Below, one piece after another: positions 45,586 through 53,957 of a DNA stretch of 64,000 nucleotides. The notes under the pieces were generated by a model. The model saw nothing but the letters and a program-made list of their open reading frames with translations, searched no databases and was not told the origin of the DNA. This DNA comes from an uncultured Prevotella sp. Lineage in GTDB: Bacteria; Bacteroidota; Bacteroidia; Bacteroidales; Bacteroidaceae. Where the stretch lies: assembly GCA_900315545.1 (NCBI GenBank), contig OMZM01000006.1, forward strand, positions 1-64,000. The letters run 5' to 3'. The position numbers and the translations under genes were made by a program. How positions within the stretch are numbered: position 1 is the stretch's first letter; each line of letters starts with the position of its first letter.

Positions 45586-45617
45586 CAAAAGTATCTACTT
45601 TTCCGTTTCTGTGCAAA
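45586..45617 (-). promoter_or_regulatory. Promoter of the small RNA
   Basis: Minus strand: TTTG (-33) at 45617-45614 and TACTTTTG (-7) at 45593-45586, spacing 20 bp. It points into the 45580-45391 region, away from the glycosyltransferase gene. Confidence 0.7.
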
Positions 45618-45726
45618 TATTTCCGCAACAAATTGCATATTTATTCACGATTTTTGATTTACGTCAACACTGTTTGTTTAAATCTCAAATCATAATCTTC
45701 TGAATATCAATCGTTTCCGCCGTCGG

Positions 45727-45821
45727 TTTTACAGACCGTTTGTAATGCTTTTACAAGTGCTCTGTAATCTTTTTACAGATACTCTGTAATGATTTTACAA
45801 ACGCCTTGTAAAAACCTGTAA
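45727..45821. repeat. 22-bp-period palindrome array A
   Basis: Three full copies of TGTAAN-N3-NTTACA lie at 45741-45755, 45763-45777 and 45785-45799, each separated by exactly 7 bp, with a half copy before (ttttaca, 45727-45733) and a degenerate copy after (45807-45821). A related array is at 57953-58049. It sits between the small RNA promoter and the glycosyltransferase promoter. Confidence 0.8.
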
Positions 45822-45942
45822 TCACAGATTTCATAATTATACGGTATATTTATGCAGTTTTTGTTTCTTTGCATTCCTGTTGCCAGAAGTATCGTTTCCG
45901 CCTGCAAATTGTCGTTCTATTGCAAGAAAATCGCGTTTTTGC

Positions 45943-45973
45943 TTTGCATTTTGCGCGTTTAGTCGTAACTTTG
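45943..45973 (+). promoter_or_regulatory. Promoter of the glycosyltransferase gene, probably leaderless
   Basis: TTTG at 45943-45946 and TAACTTTG at 45966-45973, spacing 19 bp. The ATG is at 45980, only 6 bp after the -7 box, so the mRNA would start at or next to the start codon. Confidence 0.55.
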
Positions 45974-45979
45974 TACCCA

Positions 45980-47254
45980 ATGAGAGTATTATTAGTAAAT
46001 ACGAGCGAGCGCACCGGCGGTGCTGCCGTAGCAGCCAACCGCCTGATGGAGACACTGAAGAACAACGGTGTCAAGGCGAAGATGCTGGTGCAGAAGAAAG
46101 ACAGCGACAGCCTGACCGTCGTAGAGCTCGGCAACAGCTGGCTACAGCGGATGCGCTTCCTGTATGAGCGGTTCTGCATCTTCATGCACCTGCGCATGCA
46201 GCGCAATCATCTTTTCGAGACAGACATTGCCAACGCTGGAGCAGACATCACGCGCCTGCCCGAATACCGCGAGGCTGACGTCATACACCTGCACTGGATA
46301 AATCAGGGCATGCTGTCGCTCAGAAGCATACGCAAGATAGTGGCGTCGGGCAAGCCGATAGTATGGACCATGCACGATGCGTGGCCAGCAACGGCTATAT
46401 GCCACTACACGAAGGGCTGCAAGGCGTTCACCAACGAGTGCCACCACTGCCGCCTGCTGCCCGGCAACGGCTCGAGACACGACCTGGCCAACAGGGTATG
46501 GCGACGCAAGATGCGCATACTGGAAAATGCAAACATAACGTTCGTGGCATGCTCCCGATGGCTCGAAGGACAAGCCAGAAAGAGCCGTCTGCTGCAAGGA
46601 CACACCGTCGTGAGCATACCAAACTGCATTGACACTCGCGTCTACTGTCCGCAGGACAAGGCAGAGGCACGCCGCAAGCTCAGCCTGCCTGCCGACAAGC
46701 GACTTCTGCTGTTCGTCTCGCAGCGGGTAACCGACGAGCGCAAGGGCATGAGCTATCTCATAGAAGCAATCAACATAATAGCAGGACAGAGTCCGGAATG
46801 GCGCGAAAACACTGGCATCGTAATACTCGGCGGACATGCTGACGACTACACAGGGCAGTTGCCGCTACCCATCTATCCACTGGGATACATCGACAACGAG
46901 AAGACCATCGTCGATGCCTACAACGCCGTCGACCTCTTCGTCATACCGTCGCTGGAAGACAACCTGCCCAACACCATCATGGAAGCACTTGCCTGCGGCG
47001 TGCCGTGCGTGGGTTTCAAGACTGGCGGAATACCGGAAATGATAGACCACAAACGCAACGGATACGTGGCAGAATACCGCAAGGCTGACGACCTCGCACG
47101 CGGAATAAAATGGGTGTTCGACGAGGCTGACAGCGAGAGTCTCGGCAAGGAAGCCGTGAAGAAAGTGGCTACCACGTATTCGCAGAACAGCGTGGCACTG
47201 AAATATATTGATATATATACACACGCAACGGCATTTAAGAACTATCGGATATGA
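45980..47254 (+). CDS. Glycosyltransferase family 4 (GT-B fold)
   Basis: A 424-residue cytosolic enzyme. The N-terminal half starts MRVLLVNTSERTGGAAVAANRL, the glycine-rich acceptor-side loop, and has HLHWINQGMLS and WTMHDAWP. The C-terminal half carries the nucleotide-sugar site: RKLSLPADKRLLLFVSQRV, then VIPSLEDNLPNTIMEALACG with the Glu pair used by GT4 enzymes, and GFKTGGIPEMI. The first ATG in reach of the promoter is at 45980; an upstream open frame from 45869 crosses the promoter. It overlaps the next glycosyltransferase by ATGA. Donor and acceptor cannot be told. Confidence 0.87.
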   Translation: MRVLLVNTSERTGGAAVAANRLMETLKNNGVKAKMLVQKKDSDSLTVVELGNSWLQRMRFLYERFCIFMHLRMQRNHLFETDIANAGADITRLPEYREADVIHLHWINQGMLSLRSIRKIVASGKPIVWTMHDAWPATAICHYTKGCKAFTNECHHCRLLPGNGSRHDLANRVWRRKMRILENANITFVACSRWLEGQARKSRLLQGHTVVSIPNCIDTRVYCPQDKAEARRKLSLPADKRLLLFVSQRVTDERKGMSYLIEAINIIAGQSPEWRENTGIVILGGHADDYTGQLPLPIYPLGYIDNEKTIVDAYNAVDLFVIPSLEDNLPNTIMEALACGVPCVGFKTGGIPEMIDHKRNGYVAEYRKADDLARGIKWVFDEADSESLGKEAVKKVATTYSQNSVALKYIDIYTHATAFKNYRI

Positions 47255-48033
47255 TACGGTTTAGCATTGTTACAGTAGCTTACAACGCAGAGGCAAGCAT
47301 CGTGCACACACTTTCCAGTGTGTGCCGACAGACATATCCGTACATCGAGCACATCATCATCGACGGCGGCTCAAGCGACGGAACGGTGCAGCGGTGCAAC
47401 GAATATGCACGGAAATGCGAAGAAAAGGACATCGACCACCAGATAACGATAGTGTCGGAACCCGACAAGGGCATATACGACGCCATGAACAAAGGCATAG
47501 CCCACGCCACCGGCGACTATATCGTCTTCCTCAATTCGGGCGACCGACTGGCTAAAGACGACACTCTCGACACCGTAGCCAGCAGCGTAGGCGAGGGCGA
47601 GGAACTGCCGGGCGTGCTCTACGGCGACACCGACATAATAGACAGCGAGGGCAATATTCTGGGACGACGCAGGAAAAAAATACCGCAAAGGCTGACATGG
47701 AGGAAGTTCAGATACGGCATGCTCGTATGCCATCAGGCTTTCTACGCACGGACAGACATAGCACGCGACACGCCATACGACCTGAAATACAAGTACTCGT
47801 CGGACGTGGACTGGTGCATAAAGATAATGAAGAAATCGCAGCAGAGAGGGCTGTCGCTGCGCAACGTGCAGGCTGTAACGGCACTGTTTCTCGACGGAGG
47901 AGCAACGACACAGCACCATAAAGAGTCGCTGAAGGAACGATTCGACATAATGAGACGCCACTACGGACTGCTGACAACATTAGCCATGCACACGTGGTTT
48001 ACCGTAAGAATGGCTCTGAGACAAAAGAAATAA
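47251..48033 (+). CDS. Glycosyltransferase family 2 (GT-A fold)
   Basis: A 260-residue enzyme of the WcaA/PGL-type group. FSIVTVAYNAEASIVHTLSS at the start, IIIDGGSSDGTV, the DKGIYDAMNKGIAHATGDYI stretch and the metal-binding LNSGDRLA are all present; VCHQAFYAR and SSDVDWCIK follow. The start overlaps the stop of the GT4 gene, so the two are translated together and likely add successive sugars to the same glycan. The M20 peptidase gene 24 bp downstream may be in the same operon although unrelated in function. Confidence 0.88.
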   Translation: MIRFSIVTVAYNAEASIVHTLSSVCRQTYPYIEHIIIDGGSSDGTVQRCNEYARKCEEKDIDHQITIVSEPDKGIYDAMNKGIAHATGDYIVFLNSGDRLAKDDTLDTVASSVGEGEELPGVLYGDTDIIDSEGNILGRRRKKIPQRLTWRKFRYGMLVCHQAFYARTDIARDTPYDLKYKYSSDVDWCIKIMKKSQQRGLSLRNVQAVTALFLDGGATTQHHKESLKERFDIMRRHYGLLTTLAMHTWFTVRMALRQKK

Positions 48034-48057
48034 TACATTATTTATATATATACAGAC

Positions 48058-49416
48058 ATGATAAAGGAATATATTGAGAAAAACGAACAGCGCATACTCG
48101 ACGAACTGTTCAGCCTGATACGAATACCAAGTGTCAGCGCACAACCTGAACACAAGGACGACATGACTCGCTGCGCAGAACGATGGAAGGAACTGCTTAT
48201 AGCAGCAGGAGCAGACAAGGCTGAGGTAATGCCGTCTGACGGAAACCCTATGGTCTACGCAGAGAAAATGGTTGACCCGAAAGCAAAGACCGTACTGATT
48301 TACGGACACTACGACGTCATGCCGGCAGAACCGTTTGAACTGTGGAAGACAGAGCCGTTTGAACCGGTGGTAAAAGACGGACATATATGGGCAAGAGGTG
48401 CCGACGACGACAAGGGACAAGCCTTCATACAGGCTAAGGCTTTCGAATATGTCGTGAAAAACAATATGCTCAAGCATAACGTGAAATTCATATTCGAGGG
48501 CGAAGAAGAAATAGGCTCGCCAAGCCTCGAAGCATTCTGTAAGAAGCACAAGGAACTGCTGAAGGCTGACATCATACTCGTCTCAGACACGAGCATGCTC
48601 TCTGCCGACCTGCCGTCGCTGACAACAGGACTGAGAGGACTGGCTTACTGGCAACTGGAAGTAACAGGTCCGAACCACGACCTGCACTCAGGACACTTCG
48701 GAGGCGCCGTAGCCAACCCGATAAACGTGCTGTGCAAGCTCATTGCCGACGTACAGGACGAGAAAGGACATATAAACATTCCGGGATTCTACGACGATGT
48801 TGAGCCTATACCGGCTGAGGAACGAAAGATGGTTGGAGAAATACCGTTCAACCTGGAGAAATACAAACAGTCGCTCGACGTTGAAGAACTGTTTGGCGAA
48901 GAAGGATACAACACGATAGAACGCACAGGCTTCAGACCGTCGTTCGACGTTTGCGGAATATGGGGAGGATACACCGGCGACGGAGCAAAAACAGTTATAC
49001 CATCGAAGGCTTATGCCAAGATATCCACTCGTCTCGTACCTCATCAGCAGTCGGAAAAGATAGCAGAAATAGTAGTAGACTACTTCCGCAAAGTGGCACC
49101 AAAGACTGTGAAGATAGACATCAAGTATCTGCACGGTGGCGAGGGATACGTCTGCCCTATCGACATGCCGGCATACAAGGCTGCGGAACGTGCCTTTGAA
49201 AAGGCATTCGGCAAGCGACCATTGCCTGTAAGACGAGGAGGAAGCATCCCTATCATATCTACTTTCGAAAAGATTTTGGGCATAAAGACTGTTCTAATGG
49301 GCTTCGGACTGGAATCGAACGCCATACACTCGCCTAACGAAAACATGCCACTCGACATTTTCAGGAAAGGAATAGAAGCTGTCATAAACTTCCACGAGGA
49401 GTACGACAATATTTAA
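48058..49416 (+). CDS. M20 family dipeptidase
   Basis: A 452-residue zinc peptidase. Metal and catalytic residues: YGHYDVMP (His and Asp), ARGADDDKGQ (bridging Asp), FEGEEEIGS (Glu base and ligand), VSDTSM (Asp), and HSPNEN near the C-terminus (His). The dimerisation lid lies between, about residues 190-330. The style is that of the CNDP/PepV-like dipeptidases found in many Bacteroidetes, which cut dipeptides in the cytosol; no signal peptide is present. Confidence 0.92.
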   Translation: MIKEYIEKNEQRILDELFSLIRIPSVSAQPEHKDDMTRCAERWKELLIAAGADKAEVMPSDGNPMVYAEKMVDPKAKTVLIYGHYDVMPAEPFELWKTEPFEPVVKDGHIWARGADDDKGQAFIQAKAFEYVVKNNMLKHNVKFIFEGEEEIGSPSLEAFCKKHKELLKADIILVSDTSMLSADLPSLTTGLRGLAYWQLEVTGPNHDLHSGHFGGAVANPINVLCKLIADVQDEKGHINIPGFYDDVEPIPAEERKMVGEIPFNLEKYKQSLDVEELFGEEGYNTIERTGFRPSFDVCGIWGGYTGDGAKTVIPSKAYAKISTRLVPHQQSEKIAEIVVDYFRKVAPKTVKIDIKYLHGGEGYVCPIDMPAYKAAERAFEKAFGKRPLPVRRGGSIPIISTFEKILGIKTVLMGFGLESNAIHSPNENMPLDIFRKGIEAVINFHEEYDNI

Positions 49417-49457
49417 TTTAAACAAAAAAAGAATAATAATTTAAACTAAAAACTGAA

Positions 49458-49865
49458 ATGAGAAGATTTATTTTATCAGCCGTCATGATTGTTACGGCAC
49501 TCACATTTACACTTGATGCAAACGCACAGAATGAGAAAAAAGAAGTAATGCAGAAGAAAACAGAGCGCACAACCAAGCTGGCAAAGAGAGGCGACGTAAA
49601 GAAAGTTGACGCCATGACAGCAGCAACAGCTAAGACTGAACAGGCTGAAAAGAAGTGCGACGGTTGCAAGAAAGCTGACGGACAGTGCCCAAAGGCTAAG
49701 GCTGAAGCGGAAAAGAAGGAATGCTGCAAGGATAAGGCAGCAAAGGCAGAAGACGCAAAGTCTTGCTGCAAGAAAGAAGCAGCTGTGGCTGAGAAGAATT
49801 GTGGCGGATGCAAGAAAGCTGACGGACAGTGCCCAAAGGCTAAGGCTGAAGCTGAAAAGAAATAA
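49458..49865 (+). CDS. Secreted Cys-rich repeat protein, unknown function
   Basis: A 135-residue protein with signal peptide (MRRFILSAVMIVTALTFTLDANA). The mature part is almost only Lys, Ala, Glu and Cys. It has ten Cys: two copies of CxGCKKADGQCPKAKAEAEKK and two CC pairs between. The two copies come from a tandem DNA repeat of 144 bp. It has no recognised fold; the Cys spacing would suit metal binding or disulfide linking. The DNA after the stop continues as a degraded further unit, so the protein was once longer. It follows the M20 gene by 41 bp and ends before a strong hairpin. Confidence 0.75.
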   Translation: MRRFILSAVMIVTALTFTLDANAQNEKKEVMQKKTERTTKLAKRGDVKKVDAMTAATAKTEQAEKKCDGCKKADGQCPKAKAEAEKKECCKDKAAKAEDAKSCCKKEAAVAEKNCGGCKKADGQCPKAKAEAEKK

Positions 49866-49886
49866 TGCTGCATGAAATAAGCTAAC
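49643..49886 (+). repeat. 144-bp tandem repeat inside and past the Cys-rich gene
   Basis: The 44-bp block at 49665-49708 is repeated exactly at 49809-49852, offset 144 bp (48 codons). The similarity goes on through the stop codon: gaaggaatgctgcaag in unit 1 corresponds to aaataatgctgcatg in unit 2. Confidence 0.8.
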
Positions 49887-49953
49887 GACAATATCTAAAC
49901 TCTGACAACAGACCGCATAGGTTGTAACGATTGTTAGTGTAAACCATAGAATA

Positions 49954-49992
49954 AATCATCCCCGAAAGTGTCAATCTCTTTCGGGGATGATT
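49954..49992 (+). terminator. Terminator after the Cys-rich gene
   Basis: aatcatccccgaaag pairs perfectly with ctttcggggatgatt. Confidence 0.75.
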
Positions 49993-50136
49993 GTAACCGT
50001 AAAACATAAATGGGAAACTTCAATTAACAACTTACAGCAATACTATATAAAAATAATTATTTTGTACTCAACTGTACAACTATAATTATCTTAGGTAACT
50101 ATATATATGTTGACTGAAGTATATCATTACCTTTTC

Positions 50137-50499
50137 TTAAATATACCTTATAGCTCCACCACTTCCAAATGGGTAATCAGAAGCATCCTTATTAATATAT
50201 GGTGAATCCTCTATCAACTTGCCCTCAAAGATGCATCGTTCACTCTTAAACTTTGTTCCGTCTTCTGCAACATTAGTCCATTCCCAGCCATTAATTTCTA
50301 TTACACTACGGACAACTCCCTTATACACTCCCAATACATATTTAATATTTTGAGCTCTGCTCTTCGCTATTTTCCAATACTTGCGCGTAGCTTCATAAAT
50401 GTCTAACCTGCGATATACTCCACTGGCTTTTGTCTGATCAAAACTCCTATTGAGATTTACTAATAGCATTGTTTTACCTTGACTGAATGAATTATTCAT
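50137..50499 (-). CDS. Small protein of unknown function, AT-rich
   Basis: A 120-residue cytosolic protein that I do not recognise with certainty. It starts MNNSFSQGKTMLLVNLNRSF, has a basic helix-like segment (YEATRKYWKIAKSRAQNIKY) and a strand block YVLGVYKGVVRSVIEINGWEW, then ends in a Gly-rich SDYPFGSGGAIRYI. The central block is reminiscent of PUA-like (ASCH/EVE) folds, which bind modified nucleic acid, but the match is weak. Its promoter is strong (50535-50565), it stands alone, and it is more AT-rich than the genes around it, all of which suits an acquired gene. Confidence 0.65.
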   Translation of the reverse strand: MNNSFSQGKTMLLVNLNRSFDQTKASGVYRRLDIYEATRKYWKIAKSRAQNIKYVLGVYKGVVRSVIEINGWEWTNVAEDGTKFKSERCIFEGKLIEDSPYINKDASDYPFGSGGAIRYI

Positions 50500-50534
50500 A
50501 CTCTAAATTATTTAAATGTCTCTATTGTCAAACG

Positions 50535-50565
50535 CAAAAATACGAAAATTCATAAACTCTGCAAA
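50535..50565 (-). promoter_or_regulatory. Promoter of the 50137 gene
   Basis: Minus strand: TTTG (-33) at 50565-50562 and TATTTTTG (-7) at 50542-50535, spacing 19 bp. Confidence 0.7.
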
Positions 50566-50592
50566 AATGTTTGGTTATTATTTGCTGACAAA

Positions 50593-50638
50593 AATCATTA
50601 AGCCCGGAAGTCAATTGATACTTTCGGGCTTAATGATT
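50593..50638 (-). terminator. Terminator after the LysM/M23 peptidase gene
   Basis: aatcattaagcccgaaag pairs with the facing tccgggcttaatgatt on the minus strand and is followed by TTT. Confidence 0.75.
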
Positions 50639-50665
50639 TATTATACTATTATATATATTCCTTTA

Positions 50666-51631
50666 TCAGTATTTTATCAGTTGTCCTGCTCTGACACCTT
50701 TATTCTTACCTATGTGGTTGAGTTTGCACAGTTCATCTACCGACACTCCGCGCTTGCGGGCTATAGAATACAAGGTCTCTCCTGCTTCCACCTTATGATA
50801 GCGAACTGTTCCGCGATAAGAGCTTTCTGACACTTTACCGTTTTGCTGAGATGTTTGCGCCATGACTTTTCCATCATTTACATCGCTTGGCTTATAACCT
50901 TTATCGTCGTTTTTACCACGCAACTTAGTTGCACGAGCAGATTCTTTGTCTATCGAACTGCGACGGAACATATAGTTATCAGCTGTAACATCCTGCGCAC
51001 GGAAGTCGAAGAAGAGTGCCGGGTTCAATGCAACACCACAAAGACGAGTCTCGAAGTGCAAGTGTGTACCCGTGCTTCGTCCTGTACTTCCACCCAAACC
51101 GATTGGATCACCGGCACGCACGTTCATATTTTCCTTTACCAAATGCTTTGACAAGTGTCCGTAGATTGTTTCCAATCCATTGTCATGGCGGATTACAACA
51201 TAGTTGCCATAGCCGTTACGTTCATATCTTACCACTCTCACTTTGCCACTGAAGGCAGCACGGATGGTATCGCCCAAGTATACCTTGATGTCCAATCCTT
51301 TATGCATTCTGCCCCAACGCGGTCCAAAGTTTGAAGTAATTACCTTGCTTGGAGTAGGCATGTGATAGTGTCTGAGATTTATGTTGAAACTGTCAGGCAA
51401 TGCTGTAGCTCTGTGCGCATACTTGTTGTCCCAGTCTTCATACAGTTCATTTGCTGGCATGTCGTAAGATTCTTTCATTATCATGCTTTGCAGTGCTAAT
51501 GTGTCAAGAACCTTTGCTTTTCTGTCTACTGGTGCATAGTTTGCAATCTTGTCTTGTGCAGAAATGGTAGAAGTAGTTACAATCATCAATGCAACAGCAG
51601 CTATTTTCTTTATTGATTTCTTCAAATTCAT
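50666..51631 (-). CDS. M23 peptidase with C-terminal LysM domain
   Basis: A 321-residue exported protein (signal peptide up to TISAQ). Residues 95-215 form the M23 domain: SNFGPRWGRMHKGLDIKV carries the His and Asp zinc ligands, and GTHLHFET the active His pair. Residues 276-321 form a LysM domain (YHKVEAGETLYSIARKRGV ... LNHIGKNKGVRAGQ) that binds peptidoglycan. It probably cuts or remodels cell-wall cross-links, with NlpD/EnvC-like regulation possible but its ligands being intact. A -7 box (TATCTTTG, minus strand, 51743-51736) precedes it. Confidence 0.92.
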   Translation of the reverse strand: MNLKKSIKKIAAVALMIVTTSTISAQDKIANYAPVDRKAKVLDTLALQSMIMKESYDMPANELYEDWDNKYAHRATALPDSFNINLRHYHMPTPSKVITSNFGPRWGRMHKGLDIKVYLGDTIRAAFSGKVRVVRYERNGYGNYVVIRHDNGLETIYGHLSKHLVKENMNVRAGDPIGLGGSTGRSTGTHLHFETRLCGVALNPALFFDFRAQDVTADNYMFRRSSIDKESARATKLRGKNDDKGYKPSDVNDGKVMAQTSQQNGKVSESSYRGTVRYHKVEAGETLYSIARKRGVSVDELCKLNHIGKNKGVRAGQLIKY

Positions 51632-51735
51632 ATTCTATTTTTTCGTTCATATATAGCCATTCCAAAGTTTGGAATGTGCGAAAAATAAGTACTGAACACA
51701 ATAAATGATACAATACATATTTTTGAAATCCGCTG

Positions 51736-51743
51736 CAAAGATA
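51736..51743 (-). promoter_or_regulatory. -7 box of the LysM/M23 peptidase gene
   Basis: TATCTTTG on the minus strand; the leader is about 100 nt. Confidence 0.5.
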
Positions 51744-51857
51744 ACGAAAAAAGTTGTATTTTGTTGCTTTTTACTTTAAAATTGTCGTATAATTAACAGT
51801 TATTGTTACGTTTTTAACGTTTCAGGAAGTTTTTTCGGTTATATTTCAAGAGTCATT

Positions 51858-53957
51858 CTATGATATTGCAGCCCAGTTAATATTAGTTTTTCTCAGAGAG
51901 TTCAGCCTGTTCCACAGCATTGCATATTCCAATTTGGAGCATTCAGGGTCGTTTTCGATTATTTTCTCCGCCTCCTTTCGTGCAAGATTTATTATTTGTC
52001 CGTCGCGTGCTATATTTGCTATTTTCAGGTCGAAAGCTATTCCGCTTTGTTGTGTTCCCTCCAGATCGCCTGGTCCGCGCAGCTGCAAGTCAGCCTCAGC
52101 GATACGGAAGCCATCATTCGTATCGCACATTATGTCAATACGTTTGCGTGTTTCTGTAGACATTTTCTGCGTTGTAACGAGTATGCAGTAGCTCTGGTCG
52201 CCTCCACGCCCTACTCTACCACGAAGCTGATGAAGTTGCGACAGTCCAAAGCGTTGGGCTTCCAGGATGACCATGACTGTAGCATTTGGCACGTTTACAC
52301 CTACCTCTATCACCGTCGTGGCAACGAGTATCTGCGTCTCCTTGTTTAGAAATTTCTGCATCTCAGCCTCTTTCTCCGCAGGTTTCATTTTCCCATGCAC
52401 CTTGCTAAGCCGCAAGTCTGGGAAAACCTTACAAAGATGTTCATATCCTTCTTCCAGGTTTTGCAAGTCAATCTTCTCGCTTTCCTTTATCAAAGGATAG
52501 ACGATATACACCTGCCTTCCCTCCTCTATCTGCTGTCGTATTCCGCTATATAGCATCGACTGCTGATTGTTATACCTGTGGATTGTCTGTATCGGTTTTC
52601 TTCCAGGCGGCAGTTCATCTATGGTACTGACATCCAAGTCGCCATATATTGTCATAGCCAGTGTTCTTGGTATAGGCGTAGCAGTCATGACAAGCACATG
52701 AGGAGGATTTGCACTCTTGTTCCAAAGCTTTGCCCTTTGTGCCACTCCAAACCTGTGCTGCTCGTCTACGACTACAAATCCAAGTCTTGCAAACTGCACA
52801 TTATCTTCTATTATGGCATGTGTTCCCACAAGAATATCGATGCTGCCGTCTATGAGTCCCTGCATGACAGCCTTTCTTCGTTTCCCTTTAACTATACCCG
52901 TAAGGAGTTCTACCCTAACGTTCATGTCGCCGAGAAAGCTTCTTATTGTTTCGAGATGCTGTTCTGCAAGGATTTCCGTCGGTGCCATTATTGCAGCCTG
53001 AAAGCCATTGTCAACAGCTATTAGCATCGACATGAGCGCTACCAGAGTCTTGCCTGAGCCTACGTCTCCCTGTAATAGTCTGTTCATCTGCATGCCGCTG
53101 CGCATATCCAAGCGTATTTCCTTTATCACGCGCTTCTGTGCATTGGTGAGTGGGAACGGCAGATAATCTTTAAAGAATGTGTTAAAAGTATCGCCAACAT
53201 GCTGGAATATATATCCTCTATACTTCCTTCTTCTGTCACTGGCATAGCGCAGAATGTTCAGTTGCACATAGAATAGTTCCTCAAACTTCAGTCTTAACCT
53301 GGCATTTTCAGCATCTTTTGCTGTTTTAGGATAATGTATCAGCCTCATGGCATCATCACGCGACAGAAGATGTAGTGGTGCCGTAATGAATGTTGGCAAT
53401 GTCTCCGGCAGTTGCAGCGACATCTTTTCAAAGAGCGACTTTATTATTTTTTCTATCGCCCTCGACGTCATGCCCATCTTCTTCATCTTCTCTGTCGTAA
53501 CATAATACGGTTGCAGTCCCATCGTAGTCAGTTCCATGTTCTCCGCCTTGTCTATTTCCGGATGTGCTATCTGAAACCTACCATTGTATACGACAGGACG
53601 TCCGAAAACTATGTATTCAGTTCTCGTATCGTAGTTTTGCTTCACATACTTAGTTCCGGAGAACCATACCATGTCCATTACTCCACTGCCGTCGGAGAAG
53701 TGTGCTACCAACCGTTTCTTCCTGATGCCCATGTCAAACTCCTCGAAGCTGAGTATTCTGCCGCGCAACTGCACAAACGGCATGTCCGTCGTAAGTTCAT
53801 TGACTGTGTAAATGCGGCTTCTGTCAACATATTTATATGGGTAATATTCTATCAGTTGCCCAACATTTTCAATGCCGAGTTCATCTTGGAGCAGTTTCTT
53901 TCGCTTTGGTCCCACTCCTGGAAGATACTGTATGTCTTGGTCTAAGATGTTGTGCAT
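51858..53957 (-). CDS. recG: ATP-dependent DNA helicase RecG
   Basis: A 699-residue helicase. Residues 1-200 form the wedge/OB domain (YLPGVGPKRKKLLQDELG). Helicase motifs: LQGDVGSGKTLVALM (Walker A), VVDEQHRFGVAQR (DEQH box), VMTATPIPRTLAMTIYGD (motif III), then TTVIEVGVNVPNAT and QLRGRVGRGGDQSYC. It reverses stalled replication forks and processes R-loops and Holliday structures. Its start overlaps ispD by 16 bp, and the two lie in one minus-strand operon with the DJ-1 gene. Confidence 0.96.
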   Translation of the reverse strand: MHNILDQDIQYLPGVGPKRKKLLQDELGIENVGQLIEYYPYKYVDRSRIYTVNELTTDMPFVQLRGRILSFEEFDMGIRKKRLVAHFSDGSGVMDMVWFSGTKYVKQNYDTRTEYIVFGRPVVYNGRFQIAHPEIDKAENMELTTMGLQPYYVTTEKMKKMGMTSRAIEKIIKSLFEKMSLQLPETLPTFITAPLHLLSRDDAMRLIHYPKTAKDAENARLRLKFEELFYVQLNILRYASDRRRKYRGYIFQHVGDTFNTFFKDYLPFPLTNAQKRVIKEIRLDMRSGMQMNRLLQGDVGSGKTLVALMSMLIAVDNGFQAAIMAPTEILAEQHLETIRSFLGDMNVRVELLTGIVKGKRRKAVMQGLIDGSIDILVGTHAIIEDNVQFARLGFVVVDEQHRFGVAQRAKLWNKSANPPHVLVMTATPIPRTLAMTIYGDLDVSTIDELPPGRKPIQTIHRYNNQQSMLYSGIRQQIEEGRQVYIVYPLIKESEKIDLQNLEEGYEHLCKVFPDLRLSKVHGKMKPAEKEAEMQKFLNKETQILVATTVIEVGVNVPNATVMVILEAQRFGLSQLHQLRGRVGRGGDQSYCILVTTQKMSTETRKRIDIMCDTNDGFRIAEADLQLRGPGDLEGTQQSGIAFDLKIANIARDGQIINLARKEAEKIIENDPECSKLEYAMLWNRLNSLRKTNINWAAIS

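Noticed and set aside
45741-45821. Palindrome array read as a CRISPR
   Set aside because: Spacers are only 7 bp, the repeated unit is a 15-bp palindrome, and no cas gene is in the window.
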